Positions 41,719-50,459 of a stretch of DNA of 64,000 bases are shown piece by piece; position 1 is the stretch's first letter, and the number at the start of each line of letters is the position of its first letter. A program made the position numbers and the translations under genes. The stretch is taken from the NCBI RefSeq assembly GCF_018406605.1, contig NZ_AP024545.1, forward strand, positions 2,542,001 through 2,606,000. Direction: 5' to 3'. Origin of the DNA: Noviluteimonas caseinilytica. GTDB lineage: Bacteria; Pseudomonadota; Gammaproteobacteria; Xanthomonadales; Xanthomonadaceae. The notes beneath the pieces are model-generated. The model did not search any database. It saw nothing but the letters and a program-made list of their open reading frames with translations, and was not told where the DNA came from.

Positions 41719-42882
41719 ATGGCCCTGCACCCCTACGACCTGTTCGACGTCCGTTCGCTGCTGACCGAAGAGGAGCAGGCCGTCCAGGACACCGTGGCGC
41801 GCTTCACGGACGAACGCGTGCTGCCGATCATCGGCGATGCCTTCGACCAGGGCCGCTTCCCGAAGGAACTGGTCGGCGAGATCGCCGAACTGGGCCTGCT
41901 GGGCTCCTCGCTCCCGGAGAAGTACGGCTGCGCCGGCCTCAACGCCGTCAGCTACGGCCTGATCTGCCAGGAACTGGAACGCGGCGACAGCGGCATCCGC
42001 AGCTTCGTCAGCGTGCAGTCCTCGCTGTGCATGTACCCGATCTTCGCCTACGGCACCGAAGAACAGCGCATGCGCTGGCTGCCGGACATGGCGAAGGGGA
42101 AGGTCATCGGCTGCTTCGGCCTGACCGAGCCGCAGGGCGGGTCGGATCCGGCCAACATGAAGACCAACGCGCGCCGCGACGGCGACGACTGGATCCTCAA
42201 CGGTTCGAAGATGTGGATCACCAACGGCAACCTCGCCGACATCGCGATCGTGTGGGCGCAGACCGACGACGGCATCCAGGGCTTCGTCGTCGAGAAGGGC
42301 ATGGCCGGGTTCGCCGCGCAGGAGATCAAGCACAAGATGTCGCTGCGCGCGTCGGTGACCAGCGCGCTGTTCTTCGACAACGTGCGCGTGCCCGAAGCCA
42401 ACCGCCTGCCCAACGTGAAGGGCCTCAAGGGCCCGCTGGGTTGCCTGACGCAGGCGCGCTACGGCATCACGTGGGGCCCGATCGGCGCCGCCATCGCGTG
42501 CCTGGACGAAGTGCTGCACTACACGAAGGAACGCATCCTGTTCGGCCGCCCCGTCGCGGCCACGCAGAGCGCGCAGATCAAGATGGCCGAGATGGCGCGC
42601 CGCATCACGCTGGCGCAGATGCTCGTGCTGCAGCTGGGTCGCCTGAAGGACGCCGGCAAGATGCAGCCCTCGCAGGTGTCGCTGGCGAAGTGGAACAACT
42701 GCCGCATGGCCATCGACATCGCGCGCGAATGCCGCGACCTGCTCGGCGGCGCCGGCATCACCACCGAGCACGGCGCCATCCGCCACGCGCTCAACCTGGA
42801 ATCGGTGATCACCTACGAAGGCACGGAAACCGTGCACCAGCTGGTGATCGGCCGCGAGCTCACGGGCATCAGCGCGTTCTGA
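41719..42882 (+). CDS. gcdH: Glutaryl-CoA dehydrogenase
   Basis: The 387-residue acyl-CoA dehydrogenase matches GcdH rather than other family members. The supporting features are GCFGLTEPQGGSDPANMKT, the QLGRLKDAGK region, RHALNLESVITYEGTETVHQ and ITGI-type ending (ELTGISAF). Catalytic Glu367 is in TYEGTE. It uses FAD to convert glutaryl-CoA to crotonyl-CoA and CO2 in lysine and tryptophan breakdown, passing electrons to ETF. It is the first gene of a five-gene operon. The next gene begins 17 bases later. Confidence 0.94.
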   Translation: MALHPYDLFDVRSLLTEEEQAVQDTVARFTDERVLPIIGDAFDQGRFPKELVGEIAELGLLGSSLPEKYGCAGLNAVSYGLICQELERGDSGIRSFVSVQSSLCMYPIFAYGTEEQRMRWLPDMAKGKVIGCFGLTEPQGGSDPANMKTNARRDGDDWILNGSKMWITNGNLADIAIVWAQTDDGIQGFVVEKGMAGFAAQEIKHKMSLRASVTSALFFDNVRVPEANRLPNVKGLKGPLGCLTQARYGITWGPIGAAIACLDEVLHYTKERILFGRPVAATQSAQIKMAEMARRITLAQMLVLQLGRLKDAGKMQPSQVSLAKWNNCRMAIDIARECRDLLGGAGITTEHGAIRHALNLESVITYEGTETVHQLVIGRELTGISAF

Positions 42883-42899
42883 CCAACGACGGGGCGCCG

Positions 42900-43457
42900 A
42901 TGTCCGCAGTCAACAGGCTCGATACACGGCTCGAAACCCCGCGGCTGCTGCTGCGCGTGCAGCGTGCCGAAGACTTCGACTATTTCGCCGAACTGCAATC
43001 GGACGAGGAAGCCTGCCGCTACATCGGTGGCACCTCGCCGCGCGCCGCGGCATGGCGCAAGTTCCTGCAGATGCCCGGTGCCTGGGTGCTGCAGGGCTTC
43101 GGCATGTTCGCGGTGATCGAGAAGTCCAGCGGCGAGTGGATCGGCAACATCGGCCCGTGGCAGCCCGAAGGCTGGCCCGGCACCGAAGTGGGCTGGGCGC
43201 TGCGCCGCAAGGCCTGGGGCAAGGGCTATGCGCTCGAAGCCGCCACCGCCGCGATCGACTGGGCCTTCGACGAGTTGGGCTGGACCGACGTGATCCATTC
43301 GATCGACTACGAGAACTTCGGCTCGCAGGAACTCGCACGCCGCCTGGGATCGCGCAACCGCGGCCCCGGCAAGTTGCCTGCACCGTTCGAAGACGTCCCG
43401 ATCGAAATCTGGGGCCAGACGCGGGACGAGTGGAACGCACGGCGCGCGCAGCGATGA
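42900..43457 (+). CDS. GNAT-family acetyltransferase
   Basis: This 185-residue protein has the GNAT pattern of the RimJ/RimL type: TPRLLLRVQRAEDFDYF, VGWALRRKAWGKGYALEA (acetyl-CoA loop) and SIDYENFGSQELARRLG. The substrate may be a small molecule or protein N-terminus and cannot be told. It overlaps the GST gene by 4 bases (ATGA) and follows gcdH closely. Confidence 0.92.
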   Translation: MSAVNRLDTRLETPRLLLRVQRAEDFDYFAELQSDEEACRYIGGTSPRAAAWRKFLQMPGAWVLQGFGMFAVIEKSSGEWIGNIGPWQPEGWPGTEVGWALRRKAWGKGYALEAATAAIDWAFDELGWTDVIHSIDYENFGSQELARRLGSRNRGPGKLPAPFEDVPIEIWGQTRDEWNARRAQR

Positions 43458-44110
43458 ACACGCAGGCGCCCGTCACCGTCCACGGCTTCTCGCCTTCGGG
43501 CAACTGCCACAAGGTGCGCCTGCTGCTCGAACACCTGGGCCGCCCGTTTCGCTGGATCGAAACGCGCAGCGACCAGGGCGCCACGCACACGCCTGACTTC
43601 CTCGCGCTCAATCCGAACGGCAAGGTGCCCGTGCTGGTGCGCGACGATGGCGCCGTGCTCACCGAATCCAACGCGATGCTGTGCTGGCTCGCCGACGGCA
43701 CGCAGTACCTGCCGGCCGATGCGTGGGCGCGCGCGCAGGCGCTGTCGTGGATGTTCTTCGAGCAGTACAGCCACGAACCTTTCGTCGCCGTCGCGCGCTT
43801 CATCGCCGGCTGGACGCCGCTGGATTCGCCGCGCCGCGCCGACCTGCCGCGCCTGCGCGAGCGTTCGCACGGCGCGCTCGCGGTGATGGAACGCCATCTT
43901 TCCACGCACGCGTGGTTCACCGGCGAGCGCTACGGCGTCGCCGACATCGCGCTGTTCGCCTACACCGATGTCGCACCGCATGGCGGCGTGTCGCTCGAAC
44001 CGTACCCCGCAATCCGCGCCTGGCTGGGGCGCGTGCGCGCAACGCCGGGGTTCGTGGAGATGGTCGGCCTGGACGCCGAAGCCGCCGAGCGCGTGGCGCG
44101 CACCGCATGA
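43454..44110 (+). CDS. Glutathione S-transferase family protein
   Basis: The 218-residue protein has an N-terminal thioredoxin-like domain (GFSPSGNCHKVRLLLEHLG; NGKVPVLV; TESNAML) and an all-helical C-terminal domain (ERYGVADIALFAYTDVA). The motif SGNCHK in the active-site region suggests a Ser or Cys type enzyme. It could conjugate glutathione to an electrophile or act as an isomerase. It overlaps both neighbours by 4 bases (ATGA). Confidence 0.92.
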   Translation: MNTQAPVTVHGFSPSGNCHKVRLLLEHLGRPFRWIETRSDQGATHTPDFLALNPNGKVPVLVRDDGAVLTESNAMLCWLADGTQYLPADAWARAQALSWMFFEQYSHEPFVAVARFIAGWTPLDSPRRADLPRLRERSHGALAVMERHLSTHAWFTGERYGVADIALFAYTDVAPHGGVSLEPYPAIRAWLGRVRATPGFVEMVGLDAEAAERVARTA

Positions 44111-46227
44111 ACCTCCGCGCGTCGCTCGCGATCCTCCTGCTGGCTTGCCTGCTGATCGCGAGCCCGAGCTTCGCCGCGACTCCGCACACGCTCACCCCCA
44201 CGCCCGCCTGGGTCCATCTCGCGCCGATGCCCGCGGCGGCCGATGCCGCGCCGACGAGCGATGGCACGCGCTACCTGCTGCTCGACGACCAGGTGGACAC
44301 CACGCAGGCGCAACCGGTCTGGTATCGCCGCTTCGCCACGCGCATGGACGGCCCGCGTGCGCTCGCCGAAGGCGGGCAGGTGTCGATCGCGTTCCAGCCC
44401 GATTACCAGCGCGTCGAGTTGCACACGCTCGACGTGTGGCGCGACGGCCAGCGCATCGATCACCGCCGCGATGCGCAGCTGCAAGTGCTGCGGCGCGAAG
44501 AAGACCTGGACTCGGGCATCTTCGACGGCGAGAACACGCTGAGCATCACGGTGCCGGACGTGCGCGTGGGCGACATCGTCGATGTCAGCTTCAGCACCGT
44601 GGGCGCCAATCCGGTGTTCGGGCGTGCGTACTTCGACAGCTATCGCGCGCGCTTCAGCACGGCGCTGGGCTATCGCCGCGTGCGTGCGCGCTTCGATGCC
44701 GATGCGCCGCTGTTTGCGCGTGCGCCGACCACCGATTACACGCGCAAGGAAGGCGAGGAGGGCGGGCATCGCTACGTCGAATTCGTCGCGCATCGCCTGC
44801 ACCGCGTTGCGGCCGAAGACGACATGCCGTCGAGCTTCGACCCGTGGGGCCGCATCGACCTGTCGACCGCGCGCACGTGGTCCGACATCGTCGCCTGGGC
44901 CTTGCCGATGTACCGGCCGCACTTCAGCGACCGCGCGCTCGCGCAGAAGCTGGTGCACGACCTGCGCCTGGACGACAAGGACCCGCGCGCCGCGATGATG
45001 CGTGCGATCGCCTTCGTCGAAGGCCAGATCCGCTACACCGCGCTGGACATGGGCAAGAATTCGCACGAGCCCAACGCGCCCGAAACCGTCATCGCGCGCC
45101 GCTTCGGCGACTGCAAGGACAAGTCGCTGCTGTTGTCGGCGCTGCTGGCCGAAGCGGGCATCCGCGCCGAGCCCGTGCTCGTCGACACCGAGGCCCGCAG
45201 GTCGCTCGCCGGCCGGCAACCGAGCGCGACTGTGTTCGACCACGTGGTCGTGCGCGCGCACCTCGGCGACCAGGTCGTGTGGATCGATCCCACGCGCGAT
45301 CCCGAAGCCGACGCACTGGCCGATCGCACGCCGCTGCCGTTCGAACTCGGCCTGCCGATCTGCGAAGGCTGCGACAAGCTCGTCGCGATCCCGCAACCCC
45401 TGCCGCGCCGTCCCGAGGTCGACGTCGGCCAGCGCATCGCATTGCATGAAGACGACAAGGGCTATCGCGCCGATTTCGTCGTGGTCAGCGATTACCGCAA
45501 CGAGAAGGCCGACGACGTCCGCGACGATTTCGCCGACGGCGCCGAAGACCCGGCCACGCGCTACCTCACCTACATGCGCCGCTACTACGCCGGCCTGCGC
45601 AGCGCGGGCACGCCGTCGTTGCGCGAGCGCGACGCCAGCGTGGGCGCCGTGCGCACCACCGAACGCTATTCGCTGCACTGGCCCGCCTCGCAGGGCGCGG
45701 ACTTCGACATCGTGCTGTTCCAGCTGATCGACTGGTTGCCGGACCTCGACCTGGACGTGCGCACGATGCCGCTTGCGCTCGAAGGCCCGCGCAGCGGGCG
45801 GCAGGTCGTACGCACGCACCTGGGCAGCGGCTGGGACATCCCGGCGAGCGACGACACCGTCGCGAACGCGTACTTCACCTTCCACCGCACGGTGCGCGTG
45901 GTGGGCGACACGCTGGAGATCGTCGGCGAATGGAAGCGCCTGGCGGCCGAAGTCCCGCCCGCCGACTACGCGCGCGTGCGCGACGACGTGGATCGCATCC
46001 AGGCCTTGATGCGCTATTCCGTCGAGATCGGCGCGGAGGCCGCCGACGCCGCCGACGCGCCGGGCAACCCCTGGAACAACGCCGCGCCCTGGCGCTGGAT
46101 CGCGCTGGCGTTGCTCCTCACCACTTTCCTGCTCGCCGTCGTCGTGCGACGGCAGGGCACGCAATTGCGCCGCCATGCCTCCGCGTGGCGTTCCCCCCGC
46201 ACCCCTTCGCCCGAGAGTCGCCCATGA
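44107..46227 (+). CDS. DUF3857/transglutaminase-domain exported protein
   Basis: The 706-residue protein has a signal peptide (ILLLACLLIASPSFA), an N-terminal DUF3857 domain (about 60-230) and a transglutaminase-like domain. The catalytic triad is visible: Cys336 (RFGDCKDKS), His379 (FDHVVVR) and Asp394 (WIDPTRD). One C-terminal transmembrane helix (about 660-680) ends the chain. Its periplasmic role is unknown; related proteins may act on peptides or cell-wall partners. It is coupled to GST and E1 by 4-base overlaps, which makes an unusual operon. Confidence 0.9.
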   Translation: MNLRASLAILLLACLLIASPSFAATPHTLTPTPAWVHLAPMPAAADAAPTSDGTRYLLLDDQVDTTQAQPVWYRRFATRMDGPRALAEGGQVSIAFQPDYQRVELHTLDVWRDGQRIDHRRDAQLQVLRREEDLDSGIFDGENTLSITVPDVRVGDIVDVSFSTVGANPVFGRAYFDSYRARFSTALGYRRVRARFDADAPLFARAPTTDYTRKEGEEGGHRYVEFVAHRLHRVAAEDDMPSSFDPWGRIDLSTARTWSDIVAWALPMYRPHFSDRALAQKLVHDLRLDDKDPRAAMMRAIAFVEGQIRYTALDMGKNSHEPNAPETVIARRFGDCKDKSLLLSALLAEAGIRAEPVLVDTEARRSLAGRQPSATVFDHVVVRAHLGDQVVWIDPTRDPEADALADRTPLPFELGLPICEGCDKLVAIPQPLPRRPEVDVGQRIALHEDDKGYRADFVVVSDYRNEKADDVRDDFADGAEDPATRYLTYMRRYYAGLRSAGTPSLRERDASVGAVRTTERYSLHWPASQGADFDIVLFQLIDWLPDLDLDVRTMPLALEGPRSGRQVVRTHLGSGWDIPASDDTVANAYFTFHRTVRVVGDTLEIVGEWKRLAAEVPPADYARVRDDVDRIQALMRYSVEIGAEAADAADAPGNPWNNAAPWRWIALALLLTTFLLAVVVRRQGTQLRRHASAWRSPRTPSPESRP

Positions 46228-48479
46228 CCGTCATCCCCGCCCGCATGAAGGGCCTCAACCGCGCCGAGATCTGCGACGTCAACTTCCAGGAATTCGTGCG
46301 CGACTGGAACGGCCACGCCGACGCCGCACCCGCGCCGCACGAAGCGATCCTCGACGGCAGCGCGCTCGATGCGCAGGGCTTCCGTGCGTTGTTCGAATCG
46401 CAGCTGATCTCGCGGCACCTCGACCTGATGGCGCGCGTGCTGCGCGTGCAGAACAAGGTCTTCTACACGATCGGGTCCAGCGGCCACGAAGGCAACGCGA
46501 TGGTCGCGCGCCTGACGCGCCACACCGATCCGGCGTTCCTGCATTACCGCTCGGGCGGCTTCATGGCCGAGCGCTTCCGCAAGTTGCCGGGCATGGATCC
46601 GATCATGGATTCGGCGTTGTCGTTCGCCGCGAGCGCGGAAGATCCCGCGTCCGGCGGCCGCCACAAGGTGTGGGGCAGCAAGCCGTTGTGGGTGTTGCCG
46701 CAGACCTCGACCATCGCCTCGCATTTGCCGAAGGCGTTCGGCACCGCGATCGCGATCGAGCAGGGCCCGCGCATCGGCCATGCATTGCCGATCCCCGACG
46801 ACAGCATCGTCGTGTGCTCCTTCGGCGATGCGTCGAGCAACCACGCCACCGCGCAGACCGCGTTCAACGCCGCCGCGTGGACCGCGTACCAGAAGCTGCC
46901 AGCGCCGGTGCTGTTCGTGTGCGAGGACAACGGCATCGGCATCTCGGTGAAGACGCCGACGGGCTGGGTGGGGCAGAACTTCAAGGACCGCAAGGACCTG
47001 GATTACTTCTACGCCGACGGCCTGGACCTCGCGAACGGCTACGGCGACGTGCAGGCCGCGGTGGAGCATTGCCGCCGCACGCGCCGCCCGACGTTCCTGC
47101 ACCTGCGCACCACGCGGATCATGGGCCACGCCGGCACCGACTTCGAAATCGAATGGCGTTCGATCGAAGAGTTGTGCGCGGTGGAGGCGAGCGATCCGCT
47201 GCTGCGTTCGGCGGCGATCGCGCTCGAGTCGGGCCTGATGTCGAAGGACCAGATCCTCGCGCTGTACGAAGACACGCGGAAGAAGTGTTTCGCCGCGGCC
47301 GAAGACGCCGACAGCCGCCCGCGCCTGACGAAGCTCGAAGATGTCATGGCGCCGCTCGCGCCGTATTCGCCGGACGCCGTGCGCGCCGAAGCGACGCGCG
47401 TGCCCGACGCCGCGCGCCGCGAACAGGTGTTCGGCGGCGAGGCGAAGCTGCCGGAGAAGCAACTGCCGCGCCACCTCGCGATCCAGATCAACAACGCGCT
47501 GCACGATCTGTTCGTGAAGTATCCCGAAGCGCTGCTGTTCGGCGAGGACGTCGCGCAGAAGGGTGGCGTGTACACGGTGACCAAGGGCCTGCACAAGGCG
47601 TTCTCGAACCGCCGCGTGTTCAACACGCTGCTCGACGAAACGGTGATCCTGGGCCTGGCGCAGGGCTACGCGAACATGGGGATGCTGCCGTTCCCCGAGA
47701 TCCAGTACCTGGCGTATTTCCACAACGCCTGCGACCAGATCCGCGGCGAGGCGGCGAGCCTGCAGTTCTTCAGCAACGGCCAGTACCGCAACCCGATGGT
47801 GATGCGCATCGCCTCGCTCGGTTACCAGCGCGGCTTCGGCGGGCATTTCCACAACGACAACTCGATCACCGCGTTGCGCGACATTCCCGGCCTGGTCGTC
47901 GGTTGCCCGTCGCGCGGCGACGATGCCGCGATGATGTTCCGCACGCTCGCGGCGTTGGCGAAGGTCGACGGCCGCGTGTGCGCGGTACTCGAACCGATCG
48001 CGCTGTACATGACGAAGGACCTGTACGAAGCGGGCGACGGCGGCTGGCTCACCGAGTACCCCGCGCCCGACCAGGCGATGACGCTCGGCGAAGGCCGCGT
48101 CTACGGCGAAGGCGACGACCTGGTGATCTTCACCTTCGGCAACGGCGTGCCGATGAGCCTGCGCGCCGCGCGCGAGATCCAGCGCAAGCACGGCTGGAAG
48201 ACGCGCGTGGTGGACCTGCGCTGGCTGGTGCCGCTCAACGATGCGTTCATCCGCGACCAGGCGAAGAACGCGAAGCGCATCCTCATCGTCGACGAAGGCC
48301 GCAAGAGCGCGGGCGTGAGCGAAGGCGTGATCACCGCGATCGTGGAAGGCGGTTACGCCGCGCGCCCGTTCCAGCGCGTGGTGGGCGCCGATACGTTCAC
48401 GCCGTTGGCGGGGGCTGCGTTCCTGGTGATTCCGTCGGACGAGGACATCGTCGCCGCCGCGGATCGCATCGCCGGTTGA
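46224..48479 (+). CDS. 2-oxoacid dehydrogenase E1, alpha and beta fused in one chain
   Basis: The 751-residue protein holds an E1-alpha part (about 1-370) with the thiamine diphosphate motif GDAS...EDNG (Gly201 to Asn236). A charged linker follows, and then a beta part (about 420-751: HLAIQINNALHDLFVKYPEA, GEDVAQKGGVYTVTKGL). The alpha part resembles branched-chain 2-oxoacid E1. Fusion of both subunits in this order is unusual, and no E2 or E3 is encoded nearby, so partners must be elsewhere. The chain starts in the stop codon of the transglutaminase gene (ATGA), so translation is coupled. The substrate is not known. Confidence 0.93.
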   Translation: MTVIPARMKGLNRAEICDVNFQEFVRDWNGHADAAPAPHEAILDGSALDAQGFRALFESQLISRHLDLMARVLRVQNKVFYTIGSSGHEGNAMVARLTRHTDPAFLHYRSGGFMAERFRKLPGMDPIMDSALSFAASAEDPASGGRHKVWGSKPLWVLPQTSTIASHLPKAFGTAIAIEQGPRIGHALPIPDDSIVVCSFGDASSNHATAQTAFNAAAWTAYQKLPAPVLFVCEDNGIGISVKTPTGWVGQNFKDRKDLDYFYADGLDLANGYGDVQAAVEHCRRTRRPTFLHLRTTRIMGHAGTDFEIEWRSIEELCAVEASDPLLRSAAIALESGLMSKDQILALYEDTRKKCFAAAEDADSRPRLTKLEDVMAPLAPYSPDAVRAEATRVPDAARREQVFGGEAKLPEKQLPRHLAIQINNALHDLFVKYPEALLFGEDVAQKGGVYTVTKGLHKAFSNRRVFNTLLDETVILGLAQGYANMGMLPFPEIQYLAYFHNACDQIRGEAASLQFFSNGQYRNPMVMRIASLGYQRGFGGHFHNDNSITALRDIPGLVVGCPSRGDDAAMMFRTLAALAKVDGRVCAVLEPIALYMTKDLYEAGDGGWLTEYPAPDQAMTLGEGRVYGEGDDLVIFTFGNGVPMSLRAAREIQRKHGWKTRVVDLRWLVPLNDAFIRDQAKNAKRILIVDEGRKSAGVSEGVITAIVEGGYAARPFQRVVGADTFTPLAGAAFLVIPSDEDIVAAADRIAG

Positions 48480-48488
48480 TCGCGGTCG

Positions 48489-49382
48489 TTACCGCGCGAG
48501 CCCCGCCAACAAGGCGCGTTCGCGCAGTGCGATCCCGCTTGCGCTGATCGCCGCATCGGGCCGTTCGACCGGCAACACGGCGAGGACGACATGGCCTTCG
48601 CCGTTGCGCGCCGTGCTCACGACCTGACCGAGCGCGCCGGCGCCGACTTCGACCGAAACCCCGACGTCCGGCGCCTGCGCGGCTTCGAACAACGCCAGCC
48701 CACGCTTGGCCTGCCCGAGGAAATGGGTGCGCGCGACGATCTCCTGGCCCGGATAGCAGCCCTTCTTCACGCTGAAGGCCCCGATCCGGTCGAGCGACAG
48801 CTGCTGCGGCGTCCACTGTTCGGCCTGCGAGGCCGGCAGGCGCGGGAAGCCCAGGCGCAGGTCGCCCGCGGCCCAGCGCGTTTCCGAATCCGGGTCGACG
48901 CCGGCCTGCACGGAGGCGATCCGCAACGTGCGCGGCACGCCGAAGCCGCTGAAATCGAACTCGACGGCAGAAGCTTCGTCGCCCGCGAACTGGGCGCCGA
49001 CCGCCACCGCGGGCGCCTCGAACGCACCGCTCGCATGCAGGTCGTCACGCAGCGCCACGCTGAGCTGGCGACGCAGCACATAGCGCTGCAGCGCGGCCGC
49101 AAGGGCTTCTGCGTCGGCATCCGGCACGATCAGCCACAAGGTGTCCGCTGCCATCCGCGCCAGCGCGAACAGGGCGATCACGCGCCCCTTGGGTGTCAGC
49201 CACCCGTTCCACTGCCAGCGTCCGGGGGCCACGCCCTCGACGTCGTTCATGCACTGTGCCTGCGCGAACGCCACCGCGTCGCGCCCGGACAAGGCGATCA
49301 CGCGATGGCCCGGCAAGGCGAAGCGGGGGGCGGGCGCAAGGGCGTCCGAAAGCTCTGAAATGGACTGCGGGTTGTTCGGCAT
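48489..49382 (-). CDS. ygfZ: YgfZ/GcvT-like folate-binding Fe-S maturation protein
   Basis: The 297-residue protein has the YgfZ signature KKGCYPGQEIVAR with conserved Cys209, and the GcvT-like fold before and after it. YgfZ supports synthesis or repair of Fe-S proteins in a folate-dependent way. It diverges from the succinate dehydrogenase cluster, whose SdhB subunit carries three Fe-S clusters, so the placement is functionally sensible. The intergenic gap to the next gene is 28 bases and holds the -10 box TTAAAC. Confidence 0.93.
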   Translation of the reverse strand: MPNNPQSISELSDALAPAPRFALPGHRVIALSGRDAVAFAQAQCMNDVEGVAPGRWQWNGWLTPKGRVIALFALARMAADTLWLIVPDADAEALAAALQRYVLRRQLSVALRDDLHASGAFEAPAVAVGAQFAGDEASAVEFDFSGFGVPRTLRIASVQAGVDPDSETRWAAGDLRLGFPRLPASQAEQWTPQQLSLDRIGAFSVKKGCYPGQEIVARTHFLGQAKRGLALFEAAQAPDVGVSVEVGAGALGQVVSTARNGEGHVVLAVLPVERPDAAISASGIALRERALLAGLAR

Positions 49383-49394
49383 CCGTGGCGGGAC

Positions 49395-49400
49395 TTAAAC
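49395..49400 (+). promoter_or_regulatory. -10-like box (TTAAAC) before the SdhAF4-type gene
   Basis: TTAAAC ends 10 bases before the GTG at 49411. With no ribosome site, this fits a leaderless or near-leaderless transcript for the sdh operon. Confidence 0.35.
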
Positions 49401-49410
49401 TTCGCGGGCT

Positions 49411-49623
49411 GTGACGACGCAAATCATAGGTCAATCCGAACCACGTACCGACGCGCAAGGCGTGCCCGATGGGGCACAGTCGACGGCGCCGGAGGGCAAG
49501 CCCGTCGATGGCGACGTGCCCGCGCCCGTGGAAATCGGGGGCCGCAAGGGGCCGGACGGTCGACAGATCGATCCCACGCGCTTCGGCGATTGGGAAAAGA
49601 ACGGCCGCTGCATCGATTTCTGA
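49411..49623 (+). CDS. SdhAF4-type succinate dehydrogenase assembly factor (DUF1674)
   Basis: The 70-residue protein ends with the family motif PTRFGDWEKNGRCIDF. SdhAF4 binds the flavinylated SdhA subunit and aids assembly of the complex. The first 40 residues are Pro/Gly/Glu-rich and probably disordered. It starts with GTG and comes before sdhC, with about 60 bases between them. Its place at the head of sdhCDAB supports the assignment. Confidence 0.88.
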   Translation: MTTQIIGQSEPRTDAQGVPDGAQSTAPEGKPVDGDVPAPVEIGGRKGPDGRQIDPTRFGDWEKNGRCIDF

Positions 49624-49682
49624 CGCTCGCCCCGCAAGACACCTCGAAAGCACACCGCGCCACTGACGAAGGACCAGCCACG

Positions 49683-50069
49683 ATGGCGACCCGCGAACGT
49701 CCCCTGTCCCCGCACCTGCAGGTGTATCGCTGGCAGATCACGATGACGATGTCGATCCTCCACCGCGTCAGCGGTGTCGGACTGACGATCGGCGCCTTCG
49801 GCCTCGCCTGGTGGTTGCTGGCGATGGCGCAGGGTGGCGAAACCGCCGGCCGCGCGATGCACATCGTCGGCTCGCCCGTCGGCCTGTTCCTGCTGTTCGG
49901 CTTCTCGCTCGCGCTGGTCTACCACCTGCTCAACGGCATCCGGCACCTGATGTGGGATGCCGGCCGCGGCTACGACATCCCCGAGGTCTACAAGTCGGGG
50001 TACACGGTGGCGGCGCTCACGGTGGTGTTCACCGCGCTGATCTGGGTGCTTGCCCTGGGGGTGGTGTGA
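49683..50069 (+). CDS. sdhC: Succinate dehydrogenase cytochrome b556 subunit
   Basis: The 128-residue protein has the SdhC signature SPHLQVYRWQITMTMSILHR and three transmembrane helices. The heme His is His81 in VYHLLNGIRH. It anchors SdhA/B to the inner membrane and takes part in ubiquinone reduction. It is coupled to sdhD (TGATG). Confidence 0.95.
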   Translation: MATRERPLSPHLQVYRWQITMTMSILHRVSGVGLTIGAFGLAWWLLAMAQGGETAGRAMHIVGSPVGLFLLFGFSLALVYHLLNGIRHLMWDAGRGYDIPEVYKSGYTVAALTVVFTALIWVLALGVV

Positions 50070-50455
50070 TGCGGAACGACCTGCGCACGCCGCTCGGCCG
50101 CGCCCGCGGCCTGGGCTCCGGCAAGACCGGCACCGAACACTTCTGGATCCAGCGCGTCACCGCAGTCGCGCTCGCGCTGCTGGTGCCGTGGCTGATCGGC
50201 ATGCTCGTCTCGATGGCCGGCAGCGACGCGCAGACCGCGCGCGAAACGCTTGCGCGGCCGTGGAACGCGATCCTGCTGTCGGCGTTCTCGATCGCGATGT
50301 TCTGGCACGCCAAGCTCGGCATCCAGGTCGTCATCGAGGACTACGTGCACACGCGCGCCTCCGAAGTGGCGCTGCACCTGCTCAACACCTTCCTGTGCAC
50401 GCTCGGCGCGATCGCGTCGGTGTACGCGATCGCCCGCATCGCGCTGACGGCCTGA
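50069..50455 (+). CDS. sdhD: Succinate dehydrogenase membrane anchor subunit
   Basis: The 128-residue protein has three helices and the SdhD pattern FWHAKLGIQVVIEDYVHT near the quinone site, where the Asp and Tyr are conserved. It starts inside the stop of sdhC and ends 4 bases before sdhA. Confidence 0.95.
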   Translation: MRNDLRTPLGRARGLGSGKTGTEHFWIQRVTAVALALLVPWLIGMLVSMAGSDAQTARETLARPWNAILLSAFSIAMFWHAKLGIQVVIEDYVHTRASEVALHLLNTFLCTLGAIASVYAIARIALTA

Positions 50456-50459
50456 CGAC

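Noticed and set aside
41719..48479. A defence or toxin system
   Set aside because: GNAT, GST and transglutaminase genes can occur in such systems, but here no toxin-antitoxin pair or nuclease is present and two members are clear metabolic enzymes.
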